Assembly: GCA_963737145.1 (NCBI GenBank)
Contig: CAVTRO010000004.1
Location: 62,001 to 126,000 of the forward strand
Direction: 5' to 3'
Origin: AP-15 sp963737145
GTDB lineage: Bacteria > Pseudomonadota > Alphaproteobacteria > ATCC43930 > CGMCC-115725
Length of the DNA stretch: 64,000 bases
Positions 1-9,128 of the stretch are shown piece by piece. Made by a program: the position numbers and the translations under genes. Under the pieces are notes generated by a model. That model was not told where the DNA came from, did no database searches, and saw nothing but the letters and a program-made list of their open reading frames with translations. Each line of letters starts with the position of its first letter. Position 1 is the first letter of the stretch.

Positions 1-716
1 CGGGCCTCCTCGCCAGCTTTGCTCTTTATCGGGTGAATGGGACGATCGAGATCGTCGGCAGCGAGGAAACGGTGGCGTTCGTCAGGCGCTATCTCTTGGA
101 TACGATCGGACCGGAGCGCGAGGGCGGGTACCGGCTGCGCGCGATCTCGCCCGGGCCCGTTCTGGTGCGACAGGGTTGGCGTCTCGATGCCTTTGCGGTC
201 GCACATCGCGGGACCGAGAGCCTCGGGTATCGGTTTCAGGAGGAGCTCCGGCACCCTCTTATATCCGAGAGCCTCGATGCGCTCGGCATACCCGCAGGGC
301 CGGAGCGCGCCTTGCTCGCGCAAGGCCGCTCCGTCGTGCTGGCCGACGGGCGCCATATCGCGCCCGAAATGGTGCACGGCCCACCCGTTCCGGGCACCGC
401 CCTCGCCATCGTCGGCGACACCGAGGAGATCGTCGGCCTCGTCGAGCCGGTGCACGGAGCCCACGCGCTGGTGATCGAAGCCACGTTTCTCGAGCGGGAT
501 GCGGCGCTCGCCCGCGCACGCGGGCATTTGACCGCCGCTGCGGCGGGCCGGCTGGCGCGCGACGCGGAGATCGGAGAATTGCTCCTCACCCACATATCGG
601 GGCGGTACCGCCCGCAGGAGATCCTGACGGAAGCCGCCGGTCATTTTGCGCGGGTCCGGGTCGTCGCCGATTTCGAGCGTATCTCTGTCTCGGCGCGGAA
701 TGATGTCAGTTCTTGA
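1..716 (+). CDS. Ribonuclease Z-like metallo-beta-lactamase fold protein, 3' part
   Basis: The reading frame is open from base 3, so the start lies left of the window; the GTG at 33 is only an internal codon. The visible part matches the C-terminal half of RNase Z, the zinc endonuclease that trims tRNA 3' ends: a GLLASFALYR-like helix, an EATFLERDAALARARGH segment (EATF plus the following GH) and the late metal-ligand motif THISGRY. The protein ends normally at 716. The N-terminal HxHxDH zinc motif, which would confirm catalysis, is outside the window. Other ElaC-related hydrolases share this layout, so the exact substrate is inferred. Confidence 0.75.
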   Translation, partial: GLLASFALYRVNGTIEIVGSEETVAFVRRYLLDTIGPEREGGYRLRAISPGPVLVRQGWRLDAFAVAHRGTESLGYRFQEELRHPLISESLDALGIPAGPERALLAQGRSVVLADGRHIAPEMVHGPPVPGTALAIVGDTEEIVGLVEPVHGAHALVIEATFLERDAALARARGHLTAAAAGRLARDAEIGELLLTHISGRYRPQEILTEAAGHFARVRVVADFERISVSARNDVSS

Positions 717-813
717 GCATACCGCTCTTCAGGGCGGCGGTGTTGTATTCGATTATCCCGATGTAGGCCGGGGCCGGCCCGTTTGGTCGCGACAGAAATC
801 GGAATAGAAAAGT

Positions 814-2083
814 TCACCGCTCGGTCAGCTTAAGCTCGATACGCCGATTGCGGCGGTAGGCGTCATCCGTGTTGCCCGGGTCCAGCGGCTGCTGGTCGGC
901 GAAACCGGCCGCCGCGAGTCGAGTCGCGGGTATTCCTTGATCTATGGCGTAGCGCACCACCGATATCGCACGGGCGGTCGACAATTCCCAATTGGACGGA
1001 AACTGGGAACTGCTGATCGGGCGGTGGTCGGTATGCCCGTCCACGCGCAATATCCAGTGGATGTCCGGCGGGATCTTGGCGGCGATTTCCTTCAGCGCTC
1101 CTATTACCGGCGCGAGCTGTTTCCTCGCATCATCGCCGAGTTCGGCGCTTCCCGGCGCAAACAGCACCTCCGACTGGAACACGAAGCGGTCGCCGACAAT
1201 CCGGATATCCGCCCGATCACCGAGGATCTCGCGCAACCGGCCGAAAAACTCCGAGCGAAAGCGGGCGAGCTCCTCGACTTTATTGACGAGCGCCAGATTG
1301 AGGCGCTTGCCGAGCTCGACGATCTGCCCTTGCTGGTCCTTGACCTTGGCTTCGGAGACATCGAGGGCTGCCGCGATGCGCGAGAGCTGATCGCGCAACG
1401 TGGCGATCTGGGCGTTCAATGCGTCGACCCGGGCGAGCGCCTGCCGGCTGATTTCCTTTTCCGCGCTGAGCGCCTGCTCCGCCCCCTGCGCCCGGCTGCC
1501 GAGCGCGCTCAGGCGGACGTCCCGGGCATCGATCTCCTTTTGTGCGAGCGAGGTCTTCTCCTGCTCAGAGGCGAGCTGGGCTTCGAGCTCCTTCGTCCGA
1601 TCACGCACGGCGGTCGCGGTATCCTGCTGTTGTGCCATGGCGGCGACCTTGGCCTCAAGATCGGCCCTGACGGTTTTCAGGGCTTCGAGGTCGCGCCGCA
1701 TGCTCTCGATCTCGCGCAGTTGCAGGTCGATCTTCTCCTTGTCGGCGCTGACGATCGCGTCGGCGTCGCGCAGCTTGCCGCTCAGCTGGTCGCGCTCGGC
1801 GACGGCGCTCTTCAGCTGCGAAGATAGTTCGAGCGTGCCGGAACGCAGCTCATCATTGGAGCGCCGTTCGACGGCGAGCAGGCTCGCCAGGTCATCGACC
1901 TGCTGCTGCAGCTTCTGCAATGCCTGGTCGCGGCCGGACAATGCGACCCCGAGATAGAATTGGCCGGCGGTGAAAACCAGCAGAATGAAGATGATCACCA
2001 TCAACAGCTGCGCCAGCGCGTCGACGAAACCTGGCCAGATGTCGATGCTGGAGCGGCGGGACGTTGCGCGGTGCTAGTGCCAT
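814..2083 (-). CDS. MotB/OmpA-like peptidoglycan-binding protein (one-base frameshift near N-terminus)
   Basis: A single hydrophobic helix (LMVIIFILLVFTAGQFY) is followed by a long coiled coil of about 200 residues and a C-terminal OmpA-like domain with the motif VDGHTDHRPI and the end NRRIELKL. Such proteins anchor an ion channel to peptidoglycan. The neighbour at 2295-3449 is a MotA/ExbB-type channel, so the two probably form one complex that is not flagellar. In the main frame no ATG precedes the helix. The ATG at 2083 (MALAPRN) lies one frame off, and removing one base of the GGG at 2058-2060 joins it to SSIDIWPGFVDALAQLL, the N-terminus expected for the family. The length from 2083 minus one base is divisible by three. 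Confidence 0.82.
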
Positions 2084-2215
2084 GCGTGGTACGGAGTGTT
2101 TAGACGCATACAGAAGGTTCGCTCAGCAAATTCGTGACGAGACTCACATCAAAATCCTCGTCACACCGGCGAAGCTTGCCCCTGGCAGGGAACAGGGGGC
2201 CGGCGCCCATGGCAG

Positions 2216-2247
2216 AAATGGGTCCCGGCCTTCGCCGGGAAGACGAG
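2216..2247. repeat. Dispersed intergenic repeat, copy A
   Basis: These 32 bases recur at 10063-10094 without visible mismatch. They contain the palindromic CCGGCCTTCGCCGGG core. In both copies a GTCACACCG-type segment lies a few dozen bases to the left. The element sits in the 211-bp gap between the MotB-like and MotA-like genes, so its hairpin would be in the transcript between them. Confidence 0.8.
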
Positions 2248-2294
2248 GACGGGCCGCATCGCACTGATCTGTATGCATCCAAGCTCTGGTTCGA

Positions 2295-3449
2295 TCAGCG
2301 CCGCGCGTCTTCCGCGAGGGCGGCGATGGTGCGGGCGACGATACGGATGTCGCCGCGCAGGTCTTGCACGCTCTGCTCGCGGCCCTGGACGACGTCTTCG
2401 CTGAGCCGCGCGACATAGGCCTCGATGTTGCGCAGATGGTTGCGCAGCACATCGTCGTGACCGAGCGAGTTTTCGACCGCTTCGGCCAGCCGGGCAAGGG
2501 ACGGCTTCAGCTCCAACTGGTTTTCGGCGAGCCGCACCATCAGGATCTGGCCGGCCTTCATCTGCTCGCCGAAAACGCCGAGACGATCGGTCAGGCTCGC
2601 GAGCGTGGCATTGGCGCCGATCCGGCTCTCCTCGCCGCGCGCGATGATGCGCTGGAGATTTTCCAGGCTGTCGGCAGTCTGCTCGAGCAGCGCCTGGATA
2701 TAGGCCGGCACCGATCCGTCTCCCGAGTCGCTCAACGGGCCGCCGGAGAGCCGCGTATAGGCCGACAGCGACTCCTCCAGCTCGTTGTAGAACCGGTTCT
2801 GCGCCTGGCCGGCTTGCAGGTCGAGGAAGCCCAGGACAAGGCTGCCGGCGAGCCCGAACAAAGACGCGCTGAACGCCGTTCCCATGCCGTGAAGCGGCGA
2901 CTCCAAGCCGGATTTGAGATCGGCGAAGGCGCGAGCGACGTCATTGGCTCCGATGTTCAGCGCGCCGATCACATCGCCGACCGAGCGTACCGTCTCGAGG
3001 AGCCCGTAAAAGGTCCCGAGAAGACCGAGAAAGATCAGGACTTCGATCAGGTAACGCGACGTCTCGCGCGTTTCGTTGAGCCGCGACGCGATCCCGTCGA
3101 GCAAGGCCTGCAACGAGGTCGCCGACAGACTGACACGCCGGCCCTGCTGCGCCTCGAGGATCCGGGCCATCGACCCGAGCAGCCTGGGCGCCGCCTCGCC
3201 CGCCGCCGAATTGCCGCCGCCGGTTTCATGGTTGCGAAAGTCCTCGATCCACCGGAGTTCGGGATCGAGCGACAGCACCTGGCGGAAAATATAAACGATA
3301 CCGGCGATCAGGATGCCGAGTATGACGCCGTTGACCGCAGGATTGCCCATGAATGCGTTGACCAAGGGGCGCCCTAGCAACGCGGCCAATCCGGCGACGA
3401 GCACCAGAAACAAGACCATGCGAATCAGGAAACGGCGGGATTGGGTCAT
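2295..3449 (-). CDS. MotA/TolQ/ExbB-family proton channel protein
   Basis: The 384-residue protein has two N-terminal membrane helices (residues about 9-27 and 38-57) and a further pair around YLIEVLIFLGLLGTFYGLLETV and FSASLFGLAGSLVLGFLDL, the pattern of MotA/TolQ/ExbB channel subunits. The second pair carries the LGTFYGL and glycine-rich features of this family. A helical cytoplasmic tail of about 150 residues follows. Transcription is leftward into the MotB/OmpA-like gene. ATG at 3449 is chosen because the first helix starts nine residues later. No other flagellar gene is near, so a role in envelope maintenance or transport energisation is more likely than motility. Confidence 0.8.
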   Translation of the reverse strand: MTQSRRFLIRMVLFLVLVAGLAALLGRPLVNAFMGNPAVNGVILGILIAGIVYIFRQVLSLDPELRWIEDFRNHETGGGNSAAGEAAPRLLGSMARILEAQQGRRVSLSATSLQALLDGIASRLNETRETSRYLIEVLIFLGLLGTFYGLLETVRSVGDVIGALNIGANDVARAFADLKSGLESPLHGMGTAFSASLFGLAGSLVLGFLDLQAGQAQNRFYNELEESLSAYTRLSGGPLSDSGDGSVPAYIQALLEQTADSLENLQRIIARGEESRIGANATLASLTDRLGVFGEQMKAGQILMVRLAENQLELKPSLARLAEAVENSLGHDDVLRNHLRNIEAYVARLSEDVVQGREQSVQDLRGDIRIVARTIAALAEDARR

Positions 3450-3780
3450 CCCGTCAATTCGCCGCCACTATGAAGTCGTCCTGGATGATCGCTGTTACTC
3501 TAACAGCCGCCGCAACGGCGCGCGGCTGCATCTCCGCGCCGAACAATCAGCGAGAGTAACGCATCGGGCACTGGAGCAACAACGAAATCTCCGCGAAGGT
3601 AGTGCCTCACTTTGAAATCCGGGCAGCAAGCAAGATTCCGCGATCAGTCTCACCAACTTGGCAGAGGAACGGGTCGGCAGTGAAACCGTCGGGTGAGGGC
3701 CGACAGCATGCCGGACTGCCCAAACAGGTCGCGCTTGGCCGCTCCTAGTGGCTCAGAACCATTCAAAAGATTCAACTGAC

Positions 3781-3862
3781 GCCCCCTCCTCGCTTTCCCG
3801 GCGAAAGCCAGGATCCACCTCTGCCGTGGACACCGGCTTTCGCCGGTGAAGCGGGATGAGCG
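3781..3862. repeat. Dispersed palindromic intergenic element
   Basis: The segment contains GGCGAAAGCCAGGATCCA and, after about 25 bases, CCGGCTTTCGCCGGTGAAGC, the two arms of an imperfect palindrome common between genes in alphaproteobacteria. Its centre resembles the TTCGCCGG core of the repeats at 2216 and 10063, but the flanks differ, so it is a related rather than identical element. Confidence 0.6.
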
Positions 3863-3911
3863 AAGTGCTCCCATAGCCTGACGAATCGTGCGAATAAATC
3901 GCAACACCAGC

Positions 3912-3945
3912 TGTTTTTGCTGTTTTTTGCAGCGAAATATCAGCC
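3912..3945. repeat. A/T-rich CAGC motif, copy 1
   Basis: The segment has GCTGTTTTTGCTGTTTTTTGCAGC-like composition, in strong contrast to the surrounding G+C. On the opposite strand it reads GCAAAAAACAGC, which also occurs near 44737 in a second gene-free spacer. Function is unknown. Confidence 0.5.
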
Positions 3946-4511
3946 ACACTAATAATCGACAAATTGGAAATACGAGGATCACTACCGCTCCATGATTCCC
4001 GTGCTCCGAATCTGGTAAAACGCCGGGCCGGTCCTTCTAAAACCGACGTTGCTACCTGTTCCACTGTTTTATTAGGTCCAGATCAGGCTCGGCTCTTCGT
4101 TTCCCACGCTTCGCGGCGACAGGGAAGGTCGAAGAAACGTGGGCGGAACGCGACGACACCGCTAACACCGCGATAACTGGCCATGCTCACGACGATAACT
4201 CCCGACGCATTGGCAACTGCCGACCCTAGCAGGTTATTGCTATATTGTCAACAGGCCGCGATGTGAGTAGGGCAACACAAGCAAGAGAAGGCCTGGAGTT
4301 TGTCTGCCCACAGATCAGCGCGCCCGCGTGCAGTGAGAAATGATGGGCGGGCGGTTGGAAGCGGCCGCGTCCCGGCCAGATAAGTTCTCACAATGATCTC
4401 TGGGTTGCGTAGTGCGACAGGGTCTCACGGTTCTCCACGACAAAGGGAGCGCGCGCTAGCTTAATCCCGTGGATCTCAGAAGACCGGTTAACCCGGGAAG
4501 GGCACGGGGGG

Positions 4512-5243
4512 TTATGACTGCCCGGCAAAGCGTCTCGAATCCTCCGCGGCGTAAGCCGCCACGGCGTTGTCGGCGATGCGTGCCGCTTGCAGCCGGTCAA
4601 TCAGCTCAGCCACCCGGCTCGCAGGAATCGCGCAGGTCACCTCGTTGTTCGACATCCCGGTGCGCACCCGGCTCAGCATGCAGCCGACGCTGACGGCGAT
4701 CTCGCCGCGCTCCTTGGCGATCGGGATGATGTGGCATTGCGGCTTGCCTTCGAAGCGCAGTTCCGGCCAGGCGTCGTGCAGCAGCATCTGCTGCTTGCCG
4801 TTGAGCCGCAGCAGGATTACCGCGGGCTCGATCGCGAGGTCGCGCAAAGGCCCGTAAACGATGCTCGCCGGCTTGTCGCGCAGGACCGCAATCTTCGCCA
4901 CCGCGTCAGGCGTCACCCAGCCGCTTTCGCACAGCGCGGCAACATCGGCGTTGCGGGCGATCTGCGCCATCGTCTTGAAACCGTGCGTCAGGCTGCCGAC
5001 GCTGCAATTGCCGTGGTCTTCTGCCACGGTCGCGAAAACGGCCTCGGTCGCTTCAATCCAGAAGACGCAACTCGCGGCGACGGCGCCAGTGCGGCCGTCG
5101 GGGGTTGGCGGCGGCAGGGCCCGTTCGATGCGGCGGATCCCGCTTGGAATCTCGCTCAGAAACGCGATTCCGATCGGCGGCACCCCGAGGCCCAGCAGAT
5201 CCAGCAGATCTTCGTGGCAGCTCTTGAAGCGGCTTTCCGGCAT
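4512..5243 (-). CDS. DUF169 family protein
   Basis: The 243 residues match the DUF169 family: an N-terminal LLGLGVPPIGIAF segment, a cysteine in AASCVFWIEA, an NCSVGSLTHGF segment and a late CHIIPIAKERGEIAVSVGC segment. DUF169 proteins have no settled biochemical role. Several conserved cysteines are seen here. The gene is last in a leftward operon that begins with an ABC binding protein, 40 bp after the permease, so it may act on or sense the imported compound; that is inference. ATG at 5243 is the first in-frame start and leaves a normal family length. Confidence 0.78.
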   Translation of the reverse strand: MPESRFKSCHEDLLDLLGLGVPPIGIAFLSEIPSGIRRIERALPPPTPDGRTGAVAASCVFWIEATEAVFATVAEDHGNCSVGSLTHGFKTMAQIARNADVAALCESGWVTPDAVAKIAVLRDKPASIVYGPLRDLAIEPAVILLRLNGKQQMLLHDAWPELRFEGKPQCHIIPIAKERGEIAVSVGCMLSRVRTGMSNNEVTCAIPASRVAELIDRLQAARIADNAVAAYAAEDSRRFAGQS

Positions 5244-5283
5244 TTGGCATCTCCTGTTCGATGGTCGCTTCGCCCCCCGCCGC

Positions 5284-6017
5284 TCAGTTCCAGCGCAGCA
5301 GGTGTCTTTCGAGCCGCCCCGCGATGCCGAAGATCAGCAGCACCACGGCGAGGATTAACAGGATCAGCGCGAACATCAGCGCCGAATTGTACGTGCTCTG
5401 CGCGAAGGACAAGAGATAGCCGAGGCCGCGGCTGGCGGCGACAAACTCGCCGACTACCGCGCCCGTGAAGGCGAACCCCACCGCGACTTTCAGGCAGCCG
5501 AGCACCGTGGAGGCGACGGAGGGCAAGTAGACGTGACGCACCAAGGCCCAGCGGTCTCCCCCTAGGGTAACGACGCGCTCGATCAGCCGGCGGTCGACCT
5601 GCCGGATCCCGGTGAACACGGTGAAGAACACCAGCACCGCCACCAGGATGAACGACAGCGCCACTTTCGAGGCGATGCCGACGCCGAGCCAGATCACGAA
5701 GAGCGGCGCCAGGATTACCCGCGGCACCGCGTTGAGCACCATCATCACCGGCTCGAGCAATTCGGCGACGAGCCGAGCACGATGCCCACGGCGATGCCGA
5801 TCGCGAGGCCGCCGAGCGCGGCGGTGAAGGTGGCTTGGAGATGCGGCCAGATGCGGCCGTCGACAAAAAGCTCGGCGAGTACGGCGCCGACCCGGCTCGG
5901 CATCGGCGCGTAGATCGGGTTCAGCATGCCGGCCTGTCCGGCTAACTCCCATAGCGCCAGCAGCACGGCGAAGGCAACCAGCCGCCGCAGCCAGGCATAG
6001 GGCGCATTAAGCGGCAC
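5284..6017 (-). CDS. ABC transporter permease, NitT/TauT type (one-base frameshift)
   Basis: The N-terminal half (WLRRLVAFAVLLALWELAGQ to GIAVGIVLG) and the C-terminal half (LVAELLEPVMMVLNAVPRV to RLERHLLRWN) lie in adjacent frames. Joining them near 5773 by one base gives a continuous permease of about 244 residues with the cytoplasmic NAVPRVILAPLFVIWLG coupling region of this family. The GTG at 6017 overlaps the ATPase stop. The corrected length, 735 bases, is divisible by three. The protein would form the membrane channel of the importer with the ATPase and binding protein upstream. A sequence error or a recent inactivation both fit. Confidence 0.85.
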
Positions 6018-6770
6018 AGAGCGCCTCCGCCCGGTAATCGACCTCGCGCGACAGATCAGCCCACAGCCGTTCATAGAGCGGCGCGAAGGCGGGATGAGTG
6101 CGCGAATGGACGGGATCGCGCGGTCGCGGGATCGGCACCGGGTAATGCTCCGTAATCCGGGCGCGCGGACCGCGCGACAGCAGGTAGACCTCGTCGGAGA
6201 GGCACAGCGCCTCTTCGAGATCGTGCGTGACAGGAGCACGCTGATCCGCTCGCGCTCGACCAGCGCCACCACATCTCGCACGATGCGGGCGCGCACGATC
6301 GCGTCCAACGAGGCAAAGGGCTCGTCCATCAAAATCAGCCGCGGCCGCATCGCCAGCACCTGTGCCAGCGCCACCCGCTTGCGCTGGCCGCCGCTGAGAT
6401 GCCGCGGAAACCGGTCGCCGAAGCCTGCGAGCCCGAGCCGGTCGAGCCAGGCTTCCGCCTCGGCCAGCGCCCGGTTCCGTTGCATGCCGGCAAAGACGAG
6501 ACCGAGGGCGACGTTTTCGCGCGCCGTCTTCCACGGCAGCAGCGCGTCGTCCTGAAACAGAATGCCGATCTGCCCTGGCGGCAATCCCGTTTCCACCGTC
6601 CCGGAAAGCGGCTGCTGCAGCCCGATAACGGCGCGCAGCAGGCTCGACTTGCCCGATCCCGATGGCCCGACCAGGCTGACGAAACGACCTTCCTCGACCG
6701 CCAGATCCACCCCTTCGAGGACCGGCTCCTTGCCATAGGCAATCGTCAGAGCTTGGACGCGCAGTGTCAG
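6007..6770 (-). CDS. ABC transporter ATP-binding protein, NitT/TauT type (one-base frameshift)
   Basis: Walker A (GPSGSGKSS), Q-loop (ILFQDDALLPW), signature (LSGGQRKRVALAQ) and Walker B (RLILMDEPFASLD) are in one frame. The switch histidine (VTHDLEEAL) and tail are in the next frame. One C missing near 6231 on the given strand explains the break, and restoring it makes the gene 765 bases long. The in-frame beginning reads LTLRVQALTIAYGKEPVLEGVDL; the CTG at 6770 overlaps the binding-protein stop as CTGA, so a non-ATG or misread start is likely. The GTG at 6710 would leave too short a lead before Walker A. It energises the importer with the adjacent permease. Confidence 0.85.
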
Positions 6771-7810
6771 CCCCCGGCGATCGTCGTATCGAACAGACCG
6801 GCGACGTTGGCGCCCGGCTTGACCAGGCCGCCAATCTCCAGCGCGTGCGCGACCCGCATGGCGGCGTCGCTGTCGATAGTGACCGTCTCGGGATAGAGGT
6901 CGTTGCGGTGCTGGTCGAGAATCGCGCCGAGCTCCTTCAGGTCGAGCCCGGTCGTCATCTCCTTCGGCAAGGCCGCGACCAATTGCTCGCCGCTCATCCC
7001 GCGCAGCGCCCTCAGCGCATCGGCGAGCGCCTGGGTCAGCGCCACCATCTCCGCCCGACGCTTCTCGACCTCGTCGGCCCGCACCGACACGCCCATGAAC
7101 TCAAACGAGCCGCCGAGATGGTGCGCGGCGTCCTCCATATCCATCGCGTTGACCAGCACCCGCGCGTGATCGCGCTTCAGCAAGGTCAGCGCCGGCTCCT
7201 GCACGACGCCGGCCTCGATCTGCCCCTGGCGCAACGCTTCCAAGAGATTGACCCCCATCGTCGCGAACTGGACCTTCGAGGCGTCGGCGCCAGCTTCTTT
7301 CAGCAGGCAAAGGGTCAGCGCGTGGTCAGCGTTGCCGAGCGCCGACACGCCGACCGTCTTGCCTTCGAGATCTTTGATCGAGCGGATCCTGTCGGCTGTA
7401 TTGGGCGCGGTGACGACCGCGAACAGCGGCAGGCGTCCGGTCACGGCGAAGCGGCGGATCGGCGCGCCGACATTGGAGTAGGCCTGGATCGCCACGTCGA
7501 GCGCGGTGGCGGCGTAATCGACCGCGCCGCCGACCAGCGCCTGCATCGCCGCATTGCCGCCGCGGGTGTAGACCAGCTCGACATCGAGACCGTGGTTTTT
7601 GAAGATGCCGCTCGAGCGTGCGACCTCGTACGGCACACCGCATAGCAACTGGCTGCAATAGGCGAGCTTGACCTGTTTCTGCTGCGCGTTGGCATGGTCG
7701 GGCCGCACCGCCGGGATGACGCTCGCGACGACCGCGGCGCCTTTGAACAGCGAGCGGCGGGACACCTTGATGCCGGGCACCCGGGCCGTGTTTTCGTCAC
7801 AGCAGCTCAT
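6767..7810 (-). CDS. ABC transporter substrate-binding protein, NMT1/TauA type, Tat signal
   Basis: ATG at 7810 gives MSCCDENTARVPGIKVSRRSLFKGA, a twin-arginine signal followed by a hydrophobic stretch and a likely cleavage at ANAQ. The mature part resembles the NMT1/THI5-like binding proteins of NitT/TauT importers: VKLAYCSQLLCGVPYEVARS, GLDVELVYTRGGNAAMQAL and LEGKTVGVSALGNAD. The Tat signal implies folding, possibly with a cofactor, before export. It is the first gene of the leftward operon and faces a LysR regulator across 108 bp. The ligand cannot be read from the sequence; sulfonate, nitrate and pyrimidine-precursor binders share the fold. Confidence 0.85.
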   Translation of the reverse strand: MSCCDENTARVPGIKVSRRSLFKGAAVVASVIPAVRPDHANAQQKQVKLAYCSQLLCGVPYEVARSSGIFKNHGLDVELVYTRGGNAAMQALVGGAVDYAATALDVAIQAYSNVGAPIRRFAVTGRLPLFAVVTAPNTADRIRSIKDLEGKTVGVSALGNADHALTLCLLKEAGADASKVQFATMGVNLLEALRQGQIEAGVVQEPALTLLKRDHARVLVNAMDMEDAAHHLGGSFEFMGVSVRADEVEKRRAEMVALTQALADALRALRGMSGEQLVAALPKEMTTGLDLKELGAILDQHRNDLYPETVTIDSDAAMRVAHALEIGGLVKPGANVAGLFDTTIAGG

Positions 7811-7918
7811 CGGCGCCTCCAGACATGGCAGTGAGTTGCGCAGAATGGGGCCGTTCGTGCTTACGTCCAATGCAAAATTGAGCCTGTACTTGATGCAAAA
7901 TCCGCATAAGCACGGGCC
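7811..7918. promoter_or_regulatory. Divergent promoter/operator region with 23-bp-spaced direct repeat
   Basis: Between the leftward ABC operon and the rightward LysR gene the nonamer ATGCAAAAT occurs at 7870-7878 and 7893-7901, 23 bp apart, about two helical turns. TTACG at 7861 and CATAAG near 7905 flank it. LysR proteins typically bind such intergenic regions, so this is a plausible site for the adjacent regulator. No unambiguous -35/-10 pair was seen. Confidence 0.5.
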
Positions 7919-8872
7919 ATGGATCTGCGCCGCCTGCAAACATTCGTCACCGTGGCCGAGGTCGGCACAGTGTCAAAAGCGGCATCGCGTCTGCGCGTCA
8001 GCCAGTCCGCGCTGTCGCGGCGCATCGGCGAACTCGAAGCGGAGTTCGACCTCAAGCTGTTCGATCGGATCGGCCGGCGCCTGGTGCTGACTGCGGCGGG
8101 TGAGCAGTTTCTCGGCGAATGCCGTGGTGTCCTCGGCCAGCTCGATGCACTCAGCGAACGGGTCGAGTTGTTACGGCGCGGCGACGGCGGCGTCCTGAAG
8201 CTCGCCGCGCCGCCGCACACGATCGAAAGCGTCCTTTCGACATTCCTGCCCCAATACGCGCTGCGCTATCCCAATGTGCAAATAAAGCTCACGGAAGCCC
8301 TCGGTCGCGAGCAGACCGAATTGCTGGAACGCGGCGAGGTACATATCGGGATCCGGCACGATCAGGGCGATCCGCGCTTCGACAGCCTCGCGTTGCCGCC
8401 GGACGAAGTCTTGGCCGCCTGCGCCCCGTCTCACGAGCTTGCCAAAGGCGGCGCCATCGATATCGTCCGTCTCACCGGCTATCCGCTGCTGCTGCCGGAC
8501 GCGGGCTATTCGATCCGGCGCTTCTTCAACGCCGCCTGCCGGCTCGCGCATGTCGATCCCAATATTCTGCTGGAGAGCCGCGCGCCGCACACCTTGCTGG
8601 CGCTGGCCGAGGCCGGGCAGGGTGTCGCGGTCATCCCGTCGTTGCTGCGGACCGATCGTCACCGGCTCCGCATCCTGCGGGTGACGCACCGGCGTCAGCC
8701 GCTGCGCGAGCGGTTTGCCATCCAATGGGACAAGCGCCGCCCGATGCCGCCCTATGCTCAGAGCTTTTGCGCGGCACTTGCCGCGCATATGCGCGAGGTA
8801 CTGCCGATCACGCGGCCATCGAAAACGACAGAACCTCTCACGCAAAATCGCGTTAGCGCTGAAGTCGAATGA
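7919..8872 (+). CDS. LysR-family transcriptional regulator
   Basis: The N-terminal 60 residues are a winged helix-turn-helix of LysR type (MDLRRLQTFVTVAEVGTVSK, then SQSALSRRIGELE). An effector-binding domain follows with the typical HTIESVLSTFLPQYALRYPN beginning and GQGVAVIPSLL near the end. The length of 317 residues is normal, with an extra C-terminal tail of about 20. ATG at 7919 is the family start. Divergence from the ABC importer operon suggests that it controls import in response to the transported compound or a derivative. It may also repress itself, as many LysR proteins do. Confidence 0.9.
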   Translation: MDLRRLQTFVTVAEVGTVSKAASRLRVSQSALSRRIGELEAEFDLKLFDRIGRRLVLTAAGEQFLGECRGVLGQLDALSERVELLRRGDGGVLKLAAPPHTIESVLSTFLPQYALRYPNVQIKLTEALGREQTELLERGEVHIGIRHDQGDPRFDSLALPPDEVLAACAPSHELAKGGAIDIVRLTGYPLLLPDAGYSIRRFFNAACRLAHVDPNILLESRAPHTLLALAEAGQGVAVIPSLLRTDRHRLRILRVTHRRQPLRERFAIQWDKRRPMPPYAQSFCAALAAHMREVLPITRPSKTTEPLTQNRVSAEVE

Positions 8873-9074
8873 TCAAAGCTCCCATGTTAAGAGCCATTTT
8901 GCGTCGCATACTGCCGATATCTCGATGAGAAGCGAATGGCCGAAATCGGCGCATCTCGCCCGTTGCGGCGCGTTCCGGCGAAGGTCTCCTCACCGGCCCT
9001 TAGCGGACCCACTCCTCGCACATCGCAAACCGGTGCTTTGTTGAGTTCACGGCCTACGCTCGGGCAAGGCGCCT

Positions 9075-9117
9075 AACCATGGGTTTCGCTCAGCTCAACC
9101 CATCCTACAGGGAGACT
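9075..9117. repeat. Intergenic hairpin repeat (ATGGGTT...AACCCAT)
   Basis: ATGGGTT and AACCCAT form 7-bp arms around TCGCTCAGCTC, followed by CCTACAGGG. This is the widespread 'AACCCATCCTAC' type of bacterial intergenic repeat. It lies just after the end of the suhB-like gene (leftward) and after the LysR gene (rightward), so it could act as a terminator for both. The rest of the 256-bp gap shows nothing recognisable. Confidence 0.6.
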
Positions 9118-9128
9118 ACAGAACGAAG

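Larger units (their letters stand above)
3450..4511. other. Gene-free spacer of about 1.06 kb
   Basis: No reading frame here shows family features or a convincing ribosome binding site. The longest frames run through a repeat and are rejected. The spacer holds a palindrome-like GCTGTTACTCTAACAGC at about 3490, an exported-repeat type element at 3781-3862 and an A/T-rich CAGC-containing motif at 3912-3945. It divides the MotA-like gene from the DUF169/ABC operon, both leftward, so a promoter for the MotA-like gene is expected in its left part, but none is obvious. Confidence 0.6.

Noticed and set aside
3753..4064. 103-residue minus-strand frame
   Set aside because: Its C-terminal third translates a palindromic repeat and the rest has no family features or ribosome site.
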